NCBI GenBank assembly: GCA_014338405.1 | Contig: JTDE01021174.1 | Span: forward strand, 51,592-115,591 | From: Paragonimus skrjabini miyazakii | Lineage: Eukaryota; Platyhelminthes; Trematoda; Plagiorchiida; Troglotrematidae | Length of the DNA: 64,000 bases | Reading direction: 5' to 3' | Part shown: one piece after another, positions 1-13,900 of the stretch | Position numbering within the stretch: the stretch's first letter is position 1 | Layout of the letters: every line of letters starts with the position of its first letter | Program-made: the position numbers and the translations under genes | The notes under the pieces: model-generated | Database searches by the model: none | Told to the model about the DNA's origin: nothing | The model's input: the letters and a program-made list of their open reading frames with translations, nothing else

Positions 1-867
1 ATCTTGATGAGGCAGTTTTGAAGTTATTGAACGTAATTATTTCTGCCATTCACTTCACGTCAAGTAAAATGCTCGTGTGAGCAACGCGACGGTTCATGAA
101 TGCGCATTTCGGAAAATGCGATATACGTAATGGAATGCCACCGAAAGTAAACAGTCTGTGGTTGTTGGGCCATTTAGTTAGCTGAGCATGTAACGCATTA
201 GGTCTCACTCATATAGACCATCAGTGGCTGGATATGACGACAAAGTGATCGGGTTATGTTACCATCATGAATCATCAAGATCCTGATTGTTCACCCAACA
301 AAGTTTGATCGGTGCCACCTGGTAGGTTGGGAACCTCGTAGCTACTCAACTATCCAATTGGAAACATTAGTTGAACAGCCGTAATAATTGATTTGCCCGG
401 GGATCAGACGATTGCCAGCCCTTTTAATTATTTTTTTCGTAGTTTTTTCATTGGTTTCTTTACTTTTTCGACAGTCAACAACTTTACCGAGTGTCATCTT
501 GACATACTTGGTGGTTGATTGTTTTGTCAAATCGGTGGATGAAGCTGTTTGCTCTGGCCGACAGGTTGCCGTGTTCACAGATTAACCCCGTAGCTTCTGA
601 AGAAGCCGACTGGTTGTTGATTATTGCTGACCCTTGTATATCGAAACAACGTTACTGGGACTTACTTTTTCTGTGTTGTCATGTTACGTACGTTACGACA
701 CATCTACCGAGCCTTCTCATTGTGATAACTGTCAATAGGCGATCTGTGTCTCGGTTTCCGTCCGCTTCACTTAATCTCCCAAGATGAGACGTGCGATATG
801 GCCTTACATCACAAGCTACTGTTCTTTTTTTACCACTGGTTAGTAGTAGAAGATTTGCTTGATACAG
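1..867. other. Intron of UBASH3-like gene, no recognised content
   Basis: I see short open frames only, with no protein-family similarity and no tRNA or repeat signature. By position it should be the intron upstream of the first visible UBASH3-like exon. Confidence 0.4.
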
Positions 868-1172
868 GTTGAAAATCACTCACATCCGGTTGCAGTTGTC
901 ACATTCCCATAGACTTTGTAATCAGTCCATTTCGAAAAGAAACACGGTATTCAAGTTTTTCTCTTGTTAGAACTCACCAATAGTACATTTCCTTGCCTCG
1001 GCCGGGACTAGAACTCCGGTCACGCTGTCATGAGGGTACTGTGTTGACCACTGCGCCATTAATCTCACGAACCATAACAAAAATGACACTGGAGTACAGT
1101 GTTTTTTTTAAAAAAAAACGAACTGGCCGGAAAGTCTATTGAAGTGCGGCAGGGACGATCACTTGTGAGTAA
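868..1172 (-). repeat. tRNA-core foldback element, copy 1
   Basis: Outer sequences are inverted versions of each other: CACATTCCCATAGACTTT near the left end and AAAGTCTATTGAAGTGCGGC near the right. Between them, on the minus strand, is a tRNA-like core with an A box (TGGCGCAGTGGTCAAC) and a B box (GAGTTCTAGTCC). The inner part also has a T8/A9 run (1104-1121). It is the same family as 37011-37311, 58526-58724 and 62715-63170. Confidence 0.7.
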
Positions 1173-1702
1173 TGTTTAACTTATATCGTTTTTTTGCTAT
1201 TTTTCTTATGGTCAACGGTTTCATTGAGTGCGTATGTGAGTGCGTGCTTCATTGAGTTGTTCAATGTCCCTTGATGAACAAAATTTCTCCTACAGTCGGC
1301 CGCAACCAGATATTGCCCTTTTTGAGCTCTGGCCACTTACTCAGTCGCAATGACTCCGATTAGTACTTTGTTTCAGTTCGCCTAACTTTGTCCTCATGGA
1401 GTCATGTGCCTAGCAGTTGGGTTGTGACAATTTGGTTTTATCCATTTTCTTTCTTGTGCACTGCTTCGCGAATACACATCATTGTACACAAATCCAACCT
1501 CGTTTACATCTCCCTTTCGTCTACGTCACTTTATGTTTACGGTTACCTACATGTAGTTGCTTTAGATATCTAGTCCCTCGTCTGTACATATCACCTGTGA
1601 TTAAAAAACAACCAGTTTTCATGATTTTGTCAAACAGTACTTCTTACCAATTTAAAATTAGATTGGTAACCTTTTGCGTTCCCCTCCTTTTCCATCGAAT
1701 AG

Positions 1703-1926
1703 GTGTCTATCGTCGTTTCAACTTAAACTTGCCTCCTTGGGTACCTCCACGAGCTGATTACATGGATTACGCGCTGGACGCACCAATCAGCCAAGTCGGT
1801 CTATTTGTGGCTGCAGAAACAGGCCGTGGATTGGCTGAAGCCGGGGTCAGCTTCACTGCTTGTTACAGCTCACCAGCACTTCGATGCGTCCAGACCGCGT
1901 GCGAACTACTACGTGCCATGGGTCAA
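1703..1926 (+). CDS. UBASH3-like exon: start of phosphatase core
   Basis: The exon follows an acceptor ending ..CATCGAATAG and ends at MGQ before a GTAAGT donor. It is 224 bp, beginning with the last two bases of a split codon and ending in phase 0. The translation starts VYRRFNLNLPPWVPPR, which aligns with the segment just after the RHGER strand in UBASH3 proteins. It contains the family block YSSPALRCVQTA, whose Arg contacts the phosphate. The open frame continues upstream of 1703, but that part looks like intron: it has no family similarity and has a T-rich tract just before the AG. Confidence 0.88.
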
Positions 1927-4900
1927 GTAAGTTGACATACGTGTATGTGTGGATCTATTCCTCAGTCACTCACATAATCTATCTATACCTCGCCTTCTTC
2001 CTATCGGACTTATATCCCGGAACAGGCCTTAACGAACTAAGCAACAATCCGACGTTGTAATTAGACGGCGAATTATGTGCACTCTCAACCAGCTCTCCAT
2101 ATTGTCGTTAACGTATTCACTACTCCGCACAAATTTGCTCTATGGTGTTGTTGAGCAAACCGTTTTCATTGATAACCATAGTTTGATCCGCTGCTGCTGC
2201 CTCTCAGTGGTAGTGATGGCCACAGCGACAGCCGAGATATTGGACTAACTCTCTCAGATGACACGTGGTAGGTGTGCGTTGTCTGATAACACTCAGCCCA
2301 ATTCCTATTTCGCATGAGAGCTTAGAATTTCGCGTTCCAATTTGAGACTGTCGCAGTATTCTTGTTCTTGGTTTCCGGTGGCAAAAGTGCTACGTTACTT
2401 CAAGTATTTTCCAGTCAGTTCCAAGATTTACAAACTTGTTCCCTCCGAACGCGCTTCATTCACGAAGAAATAGTCGACGTGGTTTCTGTTGAGGGTAAGC
2501 CCTTGTTGGCGAGGCGTGCAAGACCTGTATCACAACACCAAAAGACACGATTGAATAACGTTGAAATCCAGCTCTGGGAATGTCCGTTATCGTTAATTGT
2601 TCTCTCTAGGTTTTTCGTCAGACTTCTGACAGCCCATTATGGGGTTCCATCACGGTTGACGGTTACTTGGGATATTGTTTCAGAAGATATCTTAGAAGCC
2701 GTTCGTAAATACGAATAAACAGTAAACACCACACGTGAAAATTTGTTTGGGGCAACAGCAATTTTTATAGTGTTTGTTCACTATCAATCATATCTGTTTC
2801 ATATTCCTGGGTGCTGATATTTTCTATGCGCTAAAAGTTTTATTACTTTAAATGTACTTTAAGATTTATGGTGGCTGGTAATCATCATAGACAACAGTAC
2901 GTCGGTGATTCACATCGACGCTTAACTGCCATGCAACCGTGGGAATAGGCACTAGTTTTAACTGGAACGCAAGATACGAGGAGAGGCTGAGACCAAACTA
3001 CTGAAAGCACCCATGTCTGAACCCAAACATTCAACCTTGACCTTAGCAAATAAAAATCAGGCTGACAGTGAAAGTAAGATTTCATCAGTAAGACAGCTTC
3101 TCTGCCATCACCTCATTGATTGAACTTACCTCACAATCAACTCCGCCAAACAACGACAATTTTCACGCCATAGAACCCGACTTGCCTTCATCTCACTTAA
3201 ATTCTCTGGTTATCTACTCTGTAAGTTACGAGGTTCACAGTCCAGAGGGCGAACACGACCTCGTGGATGATCAGCTCTCCACTCTAGGTCATCATCTATT
3301 CATCTTGCACTGTGCGCCAGCCGGTTGGGGTGTCGGCAGTGTTTATTGGCTGGCGTCTTTANNNNNNNNNNNNNNNNNNNNNNNNNNNNNNNNNNNNNNN
3401 NNNNNNNNNNNNNNNNNNNNNNNNNNNNNNNNNNNNNNNNNNNNNNNNNNNNNNNNNNNNNTGATGCCCCTCGAAGTGGCTTGGGATTCGTCTTCGCACT
3501 ATGTTTCATGGAATTGGACAGTTTTGGTTGACAGTCTCATCCGTCCTTTCTTTTGCTTTTAATGCGATCTGTGGTTTTTCTTGCAGTTATACGTAAATGG
3601 TGCGTTTCGTGCGTATGTGATATCATCTAGATTCGTATAAAAATTTCAATGACTATTTTCTGAGTAACTGTCGACGTTCTTTGCATGGGATAGCGATTGT
3701 TCTTTCAGTAACCCTCGGGATCTGTGACCTTGGGATGATGACAATAATTGTCCTTTAAGAAGCTTGATCGGAAAACCCTTGTTAATCAAAAAGCCTTCTT
3801 TTTGCGTCAATTCTTGTTATTTTTTTCTATACAAAGCCTTAGGTCCCCATGAAATTACTAATAGGCTGTATTGCCATAGATCTTTCAAGGTGAACAGACT
3901 TATAGGTCGAACTATTCTCTATCTTACTTTCAATGCCAAACTAAAGTCAACCCGGTCATCTAGTGCCCAAATCAAACCAGGGGCAGGTACCGTTTCTAGA
4001 ATTTTTTTTATTCATAGTGTGGGACAACGCCTTAAATCCACCACTTATCCTGAGTCAATGGGCGATGTGAAAACTGAAACTGGGAATAGATCAGTTTTGT
4101 ATACGAGTTTTGAAGCCACCTCAGAATAAGCTTGAATAGTGATTGTAGTTTCAACAATTGCTTGTTACGCATTAGTCGCATATCATAGAGTTCTTGTGAA
4201 ATACTTCAGAATTTGTGGACAAATATTTAAAACTGCATGTGAAAAATTGTTTAAAAACCTTTCCCAAATCACAGACTAAAATACTATGAATGGAAACTGC
4301 AGATGTGATCCTGATTCGATCTAGTTGTCTTAAACCGTTAATGCGTTAGGCTGATCAATCAAGTCACCAAATGTTTACCACGTGCACAAGTTTTTAACCT
4401 TTTCCCTCTATTGAAAACAACTGACTCCAGAACCAGTTGATTGTGTTGTTTCCATTTTTGTTTTCATCCTCACACACTTCCATCCTAATGCTTTTAGCAA
4501 TTCACACATTGTGTTATACTCTGTTCTTTGTCTGTGACGGCATTTACGCATTAGTTTATTGATTCCCACATTGACTGTTTTACCTACTTGTAGCTTGGTA
4601 ACTGGTTCACCTCGTCTCATAAATATAATTATCGATGGCTTCTAGATATTCCTTAGGTGTTACAGTTGCATTTCAACGAAAGATTTGTTGTCGGATCGGG
4701 ATATCGTAATTCTAGTAGTGCCTCTTTACATGACATTTACTTGGACGTAACAAAGAGGTCATAATAGAGCTATAGCAAGCAATTTTCGTCACAATAACAT
4801 GAACACCTATTTGGGAATTTAGTAAATCACGGGTTGCTATCAGTTGCTTACGTGCAACAACCGGCTATACTTCGGTTAGTTTTGCATTAATCTCCGAAAT

Positions 4901-7900
4901 TCAGACATTAAATAAGCGAAGAGTCAAGAGTGTTATGGCAGTACGAATTGTATTAAGTCTCGAAACTAAGTTTCGGATTGTCAGGTTATCGGTTGTATTG
5001 TGACTTAGATTGTGCATCAACAAGCTGACAGCGTTCATGGAATGGATTACGTTTAGGTTCGTATCAATGCTACAGATGGCGCAGGTTTGGTATACTCTCG
5101 GTTCAAGCACAAATCCCCTCAATAATAAATTATCGCTAGTTGAACACCACATACAAAATTGAACATAAATGACACAATTAAACAACCTCGATGCATGCCG
5201 CTTTCATTGCCTAAGCCGTGGGACTCTTCCTCATAATTTTCATATTCTGAACTGACGTGTACATATCAAACTCAGATTGTATGCCCACATAATTGTTTAG
5301 CGCATCTTGGCGTTTAAGTGACTGTAGAAATACTAATAATGAGTAGTTTGGCAGACTTGGTAATTAAGAAAAGACCCCATTGGGAAAAATTTCAGCGTCG
5401 GCCGGATTCAAACTAGCTTCGTAAACGGCACGCGGTAAACACGGTAAACACCCAACCAGCCACATTGGGAGCTCTGAACTTTCGCAGTTGGACGCAGTTA
5501 TTCATCCGATTCACTTTCTCTTATGTAATCGCCAGGACCAATCAGACAGTTTATGTTGGAGTTCACCAACATCCAGTTTTATCACAGTCGAGTCCCTTTG
5601 AACTCACCAAATCCGCAAAACCACTTCTTCGTCATCATCAACACCGTTTTCAGTTTTGATCCAGTTCCGTGGGTACTATGAATCGGACTGTCGTTGTTCC
5701 GGGCCGTGGTCCACAGATTAGCGGAGTAATAAACGTACAAATTTAAGGAAAAAGAAGAGTACAAATAAAGCATTGAGCCCCATGAAAAAGAAGAGTCGAA
5801 GACTGCGGATCCGTGCTCGGCATTGATTGCAACACATTACTACGTCAACGAATGTTTCTGACCAGCGGCGTAGATGATTGCGAACTCCTCGATCCGGTAG
5901 ACGGCATCTATCAATCTTGCTCAGGGGGGCGGGTGAAGCTTTTAAATCCTGTACCGACGTTACCAGCTGATCGCCTTGCGGTCTCTTTCAGCCATCAGCA
6001 GCGACAATGAACGGTGTGCGATGCGGCAAACACTCCGGTGATATACAGAGTAATAACTTGATCAACAGTCTCGAGCAATCTGCCTGCGGTAACTAAGATA
6101 AGACGAACGCCAGTCTAATTTTTTAACAACACTACACTTTAAAGATACTAAGTGCATACCATACAAACTAGCCGTATCATTTACCCAGCTCAGCACGATC
6201 TGCACGTTCTCTGTAGATAATCTGAGTAAAGCAGTATCGTCCACCTACTCAATATGAGTTAGCTTACCACCTGGCGAGGAGTGAATTCTGAAATCCTTGA
6301 AATCTTTGAGTGCTCTTTCCAAGATATCGTCCATCACAAAGTTGGAAAGGAAAACGGAAATTAGACATCCTAATCGAACGTCACCTGACCTGGGAGATGC
6401 TCAAGATAACTGCTCATAAATGCGCTCAAAGTGGTTATGTAACGACTTCACTGGGACTTCTCTGCAACGAAGACAACCCCAGAGAAAATGTCGGGCAGCC
6501 GAATCAAAGCAGCTTTGGCTGAGAAAAGAGGTGCCGACGCTCCCGTGTCTCTTGCATGGTGTATGACCGATACACCCACGGCCGGAAACCTGCATGTTCT
6601 ATTTGGTTACCGTTTGTGTTTCAGAAGCCGCCATAGTATTGCTCATGAGCAGCTTTGATGCGACATAGAAAAAGCCAATACCTCTGTGGTTGTCACATAT
6701 TCTGTCGAGTCAGCATAAATACATTTCTGTTGTATCTGTGTTATCTGTTTGGATTATACTTCTTTAAAAGATGTATGCTAAGATTTTTGTTCAGCACTTA
6801 TTGAGATCACTCCACTGTTTTGATCCAGGCAGTTTAACTGTCAGTGGAGCTTGAAAGATGTTATCGTTATCGCTCAACTTCTGACTGATTACTGTATGTT
6901 TGCGAGCGGATGGTCTCTGAAAAAGACAATGAAACGAAGCGGACACGAACAACGGCATGATTTGTGTCAAGGTGGTTATTCCAGGATAGACGGCAAACTC
7001 TGATAGAGTGACGTCACCGATAGCTATCGGTGATGTGATCCATTTATATCTATGGTTGAGTTGCAGAGGGTGACCTCCATGTAACACATTGCCGTCATTT
7101 GTGCTGACCTACTCAACTTGACAGATAGGGTCCTTGAAGTGAGCGTGATTGCAGCAGTCGATCGCAACTGCCAGTGCACCACACCCGGACACCGAAAATA
7201 CTTCCTAGCTGCCTCTTTGAAGCAAGGTGACCAAGTTGTGCATTTATATGACCGGAAAGCATAATGTTCGAATGTTTAATTTGTCTCAGGAGGTCAATGA
7301 GGGTATCGTAGAAGACGTTCTTGACAGTGCCTGGCCGATTCTGTCTGAAGCTGTATACAGATGTGACAAACAACGTTTTTCGGATCTTTGTAGACAGACT
7401 GTGGTCGAACTGTTAAGTCTGACGGCACATAGACAACCATTCACTTGGATCCAGTCAAACAAGCATTGTACAGCCTTATGTCTCAGTGCTGTCCCCACTG
7501 CGTGCTTCGACCTCGTCGTCACCCATGGCCCTAAAAAAGAACCGTGAATCCATAGCATTATCCAAAGACGAATTCAAGGGAAGAACAGTGTTCGAATCGT
7601 AAGAGCCTATATCGGAAACCCAACACGCGACCAGTTCCAGGTTCGGCAGGGTGCTCGCCAGAGCAGCTTGTTGATCTATTTGTCAAAGAGTGCGGACGTT
7701 GAAAATGTCCATGTTCATCAGTTATATTGGCTTGAAAAGGGGATAGTAGCAGAGAGGAAATAAAGTGAAAATGAGTAGATTGATCTGTCGAAGTGCTCTT
7801 TGCTTTGGGGTACCTTTTCTAACTCCTTTTTCACTTACATGGAGGACAACAATGTCGCAACTATAAAAATTGTTCTGCTGTATGCCCAAAGGATCGTGCC

Positions 7901-10900
7901 TCGTTACCTAAGCACTCTTACGCTGTCAGTAGTGCGGCATACAATCTTACGAGTGTAACTGCTTTCGTCTGACTACCTCCCTTTGACCTGTCTGACAAGG
8001 TTGCACCTGGAAGGACCGAAGCCTTAGTCAGCATAATCCGATGGATTGATGTGGCGCGCAAGCTTGACTATCAAGCCAAGCGAACAGCAAAGGTCAAGAC
8101 TAAACCTGTTGTTAATAATACAATTTCATTATTCAACCAAATGTCTTGGAATGCGCTTTACAGGTTCAGAATACGAAGTACTTATTTAGCATTGTGATGG
8201 TTACATAAATCCAATGTTGGGCTATAAATTTCTCAAGATTGTTAAGCGGTTTATCTACTTAGGAAGTTGCATCAACAATGGTGGAGGTGTAGGGAATGAA
8301 ATAGAAATTTGTATTTCGGAGGTTACTGCGGTGTTTTTCAATCCAGGGCATCTCTAGCAACGGAGAGGTTTCTCTTTGAAGCGTAAAGGTTGCGTATATA
8401 GGGCTACTGTGAGTGCCGTGTTTACGACTGCGAAACCTGGTCGTTCAAACTAGGACACGTAAACTTTCTTCACGCACTTGATCATCGACTTTTGTTTCCG
8501 GTCATTCTCATCAAATGGTACTAACATATTAGCAACAGTGAAGTAAGGGAACTAATATCTGATAGTGAATATCAAATGAATTCACTCGCTCAACCTCTAA
8601 ATGCATACAGTCTCAAATAGTTAGGTTGTGTATCAAGAATGTCACCTAGTTTGTCACATCGAGCACTGTTTGCTGATGCTTCAGCCAATCGGTATAAAAT
8701 GTTAGGTGAACAGGTGATGATTTAATGTGGAGAGGTTATTTACCAAAGGAATTAGCCGTTGCTGAGCTTCTTAATCTCCCCTCGACTTAGAGTCGACGAT
8801 TGGAGACTTTAGACAAGATGGTGACCAAGCAGTACGCTGTCGTTTAGCTCAGTTGACTGTGAAGTAAGTGTACCTAGTGACGCGTGTGTGTATAATATCT
8901 ACTCTTACTCTTCTCACAGATCAACACGCGGATCCGCGTTGAGCCGCATTTATTCGAGTGGCTAGGCTGGTATAACAACTGTGCACCACGTATGATGCCA
9001 CTTCAAGAACTGAACGCGTGTGGCTATCCGGTGGACGTTGGTTACCAACCCCTTACCTCTCTGTCCGATATCGATCCGATGGAATCAGCAACTGACTTCT
9101 ATGCTCGTTCGGCTACGCTCACGAAGCGTCTGATTGCTTCCCATACTGCCAGAGGTAAGTATGTGCATACAGACGCACATTCTGTTAACTTACTACTTTC
9201 TAAGCTGCACTTTTCAGAATATAATGTATATTGTCTAATGTATCCTAAACAGTGTCGTATATCTTGCTACTTGCTTATGTTTTTTGTTGTTTCTTGATTG
9301 TTCGTTGTCGATCAATGTAACAATCAATTTGTTAGTTAGAAATCCCCAGGGTAGTCATCAGAAAACAATAGTGTAGCGAACAAGCTCGTTTTCGGTTATT
9401 CATCATCGGGCTAATTAAATAACAATTTATATGAAACAGAGTTGTCAGGGCGAAACAGACAAAAACAAGTAGCTATTTTTGGTGAGGTCAGAACATTCTA
9501 TGCTGCCAAATTACGTGTCTGTTTCAACTCTACTCCAGCTTTGTGTTTACGGTTAAAGGATAAAATGCCCGTCTCTGTGGCTTCTTTTTGTGTATACTCA
9601 TTTACTTGTTCCTGTGGAACTAGTTACGTGAGACGCACGACCAGGTGCTTATCTGAACGAATTCGTGAGCATCATCTGGCCTTGATCAGTAATGGAGTCA
9701 CCAAGACAATTACCAGCACAATTGTTGCACACCTCGTTGATACACATCATACTGTCAACCTGGACTACTCTTTTTGTCCGATTTACCGAGCCAAGGCCAT
9801 TAACTCAACTGATAACACACACGGTATCCATAACCTTTATTGACCGTTTCTCTCACTCACCCCAGTTACTGTTTTTCATATTTATTGTGTTGTAATTAGC
9901 CTGATGATCAAACACAGAAAACAAGTCTTGTTCGCTACCTTGTCATTCTCATAACTTAAAAGCTGTCAGATGTCGAATTTTAGCCACAGCTGAGGCGATT
10001 GGAATTCGATTAAGAAATCCACCCTTGTGTGCACAGAAGCGCTTTGTTCAGGCGTTGAAATTTCCATGGTCACCTACCCACACCACGACCGATCATACCG
10101 TCATGGTTTCAGTGGGGTCATAACGGTAACGTAATCGTATCAAAAAGTTGCTTCCGTGTGTGCCGATGACGTGTCTGACCTCACTCAAACTAGTTACTTG
10201 TTTTTGTCCGTTTCGCCGTGACAACTGTTTCATATAAATCAATTTGTTGTTCAGTTAAATAGCTCGTGAATCGTAATCAAAGTGCTCGAGAGGACTGATA
10301 CGGACAAACTATCGTGTGGTTGCTAGTTTGATTCCATATCTGTATGTTTGACATCATCCAGCCTTCACATGTGTATAGAAACATACGACCGCTGATAAAA
10401 TTTTACTTCATTTCACGACAGAACTTGTCAGCTCTTTAGATATCGGTTAATTCAAACTGACAGAATAACTGTCCAGGTTGATAATGATTCATGCAAGAAA
10501 GCACACCCCGAGCTGAAATTTATGCTCATTACATCAGTTGTTTACAACTTATTCGTTTAGTTAACATCGGACTGGCTGATCTTTCTTTAGCACTTTGTTA
10601 TTGTCTTGGTTCATCAGTCGCTGCCGTATGATATGGCCTTCTACTACTCTCACAGTGTAACCTGAACTCGGGTCGATCATATTGCATGCAGTTCTTGTTG
10701 CTGGTTCGAGTCTAACTGAAACCCGTTTCTCTCATGGTTGGATCTTCTCCTAATTAACACATCTACTATACCATGTTTACATGGTTGTCAGTTATCGTTA
10801 GAAAGGCAGCATTACTGATCCGGTCATACTGAATCACGTGATTCTGAGCACACTCTGGTGAGTGCTGATTTCATCATTTATTTCAGTGAACTGTCACCGC

Positions 10901-13900
10901 AACACGTGCTATGAGCAGGTACTGCGAAACTATTACACTCGGCGTTGTTGAGTTGTTACCAGGACGCACCGACCTCCGAACTAGAATATGCCGTATTCAC
11001 TGGTCAACGACCGCTATTCAGTAACTGATTACGCCATGCCTAAGGTCTGCTTCACTGTATGTGTACTGTTTGACAATCAAACAGTTTCTACCTAACGTTC
11101 TGTGGCCTCGTTTGACATTCTCGACGCTCGCTGACGGACAGATTAATGCTATCGAAAAATCCAATGAGTGTGCTCACCACACTTCAATGATGAAAACGAC
11201 CGTGTCTTCCAATAACCTCTGGAAGCTCATCAGTGCCAGTAATTCCGATGCCAACTAGATCATCTGCAATAGGTTCGATAATCTGATAGACGGTTTATCT
11301 CGACACATAACGATGAGAAAAACATTTTCAGCTGCAGTTACGTTGACCATCTGCACAGTTTACGCTAAAATTGACCATTCGTACTCTCGAGCTATAACCT
11401 ACTGATTCTACCTCCGGCCGCCCTTGAGGCCGTAGCCAATGCAAAATAGCAATCCATGGCGGACTGTATTCGTCCACATCAGCGGGGTGGAAATAAGCTA
11501 TAACTCAATTACAGGCTAACTCCTCCGTCACAGGCGGTGTTCATAGAACTGATAGTCGAATGGATAAGAGCGTTATCTCGTAACGCGAAGGAAGACCGGT
11601 TCACTTCTCCATTCAAACTACCTCTACCTGATGAGTCCAAAGTAAGACGAGGACCGGTCGTGGAATTTCCGTTTGAGGATGGGCATCAAGGAGCATTACA
11701 AATAGCCCGCTTATTGTTCACCCTACTGACCGACAAATTAATATGACTTCTGCCGCATTGAATATTTTAACTATCTTGGCCCTCCGCAATCTATTTCCCC
11801 TTCGCGAGCCGTAAGAAGGACAAGAGCAGGCCGGTCTCAGCCCCGAATGTGACCGTGTCGAACAAAACTTCACTAATATACGATGGTTAACTGGCAGTCC
11901 AAAACACATTCGGCAAGTTGACGACTACCGTACTTTGTTCCCCATCATCAATTCAAAATTGTCATTGATCTGTGTTCACGCACGCCCCTGATGACACGTT
12001 GGGGTTAAGTGCTGTGCGGATGTTGCTGGAGTTGTGGTTGAAATGATCAGCAGAATGGTGTCTCTAACAGTTTCTTCTGTAGTTATTTAATAAATCATTT
12101 CATTTCAAGGACAAATGCAGTCTGCATTCGTGCATTTCCTCTTGTTTTTTAACACAAAAATTAGCTTTCCTGAACCTGAAAACGCTCACCGGTTAACCGT
12201 CGTTAACAGCCCCTCCATGCGCACGGTTGTTCGTATGTGATGTTCACCGAGATGGTTAGGTGATGAATATTCGAGAAAAGCAATCTGAACATTTTCGCGC
12301 TTTACGTGACCTCTTGTCATCGATTCCGTTGACTCGGACACGTTCCTCGTCTCCCACCCAACCAATTGGTTCGTGGTGTTATTTCTGTGAAACTCGCCGT
12401 TGGTTGAAAAAGGCAGTGTGATAGCCAGTTAGTTGTTTGCTACGGCCGAGCGAATTAGTCGGCGTTGGTATTAATGCATTTCCCTGTTTCGAACAAAAAT
12501 TCTTGGCATCCATGCTTATGGACATTGTCGAATATTACACTGACTTCTAATTAGTTTTACCTTGGATCGCTTATGAATGGACTATCGTATTTTCTGTCAA
12601 GTGGATCAAATGAACTAGGCATTATTCCTAGGTGATTGTGGTTGAAATTTCTAGTGTGAACTCAGTGGATTAATGATGACCAACATGCGGGGGAACCGTA
12701 ATTCGATTGTCAGTCCGGACGGTGATTCGCACCACTACACGAACTCGACTGCGGTCTATAGTTCAGTATCGAATTAGATAAACCAAATGTGTCCCCGATT
12801 ACACGTATCGCAGTATAGGATGTTGCCTAACATGAGTACCGATATAAGCTACACCACGAAGTAAAGGAGCCAGCTTTTTTGGTAACTATGTGCCGCCCTA
12901 ATGTGTTTCTCAAGATAAGGCACCCTCAAAATTCATCATAGCTTTTCGCTAAGCAAGCTGGCTCACAAAGTGACGGAGCTGTCATTGATCGAGGAGGCTT
13001 TGTACGCTGCTCATTGGACAACCTGTGTGCATTGAATCCGCCTGTTGAAGCAAGTGAAGGCTTCTTGACAAGCCACATGTGCAACTTGGTAGTATCGTCG
13101 CTAGAATGTGTATTTCTTCACAGAATTCCCATTTGTCAGCAGCGAGTCTATTGCATTCCCTGCAATGGGACAGTTTGCTGCCTACGCCTGTTTATTCCCC
13201 TAGAAAACCCACTTATTTGAAAGCTGATCCGGAAGCAAAACTTAGATACATGCCCGGTGACACCCATTTAAGGAAAATTTCGTTATATCATTCTGTTGAG
13301 AACACCGGTTTGCCGTCTGTATACGACATTACCCGAGACGTCTGTTTCACGCCCCTCAAGAAAAATGAATGTTGGATCAGTTCTCAGCTGTTTTTATCTT
13401 TGTTTCTTCCCTAACCCTCTGCCGCTCATCTGTGGAATGTGCTGTTCGCCCTATGCTCGACCTTTTTCCTGGCCTTTTATTTGACAACAGTGTCTCGTCG
13501 TCCAATACCAAAATCATTTGTGTAAATTGAATACCACCGAGTACACATGAATTCGAATATAACCCGATCCGGCGCTGATAATATCAGCTATCATATATCT
13601 GTTGAATTTCACTTCGATCCCAGAACGAATCAACTATTGTTCTATTCTAGTTCAGAAAATTCAATGGTGCGTCTTCGACTTACGGTCTGAAAACGGTCAT
13701 TACTTTCATTCGAAACGAAAGAATACTCGAATTGGTTGCTTTATCATTCAGGTCATGTTATCCGGTTGATAACACTTATTGTTGCTATACCATAAGCTTC
13801 TGTTTGTTCACTCGACTATGTATGCAGATTTTGAGCATGTGTTGCTTCATATTGTCAACTTTTGGGCACTTCGCGTAACTTGATCACAGAACACTTTCTT

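Larger units (their letters stand above)
1927..6059. other. UBASH3-like intron, mostly unidentified
   Basis: This stretch holds the gap at 3362-3461, a SINE-like piece at 5370-5470, and open frames of 118, 148 and 121 codons (2362-2718, 3116-3562, 3764-4129) with no recognisable domain. The 148-codon frame runs through the N gap, so its length means nothing. I see no gene here. Confidence 0.5.

Noticed and set aside
1417..1702. Upstream extension of the first UBASH3-like exon
   Set aside because: The frame stays open, but the sequence has no similarity to the family and a good acceptor lies at 1702.
2362..2718. 118-codon open frame as a gene inside the UBASH3-like intron
   Set aside because: No domain, no convincing splice sites, and a length that can occur by chance in a window this size.
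3116..3562. 148-codon open frame
   Set aside because: It is open only because it runs through 100 N.
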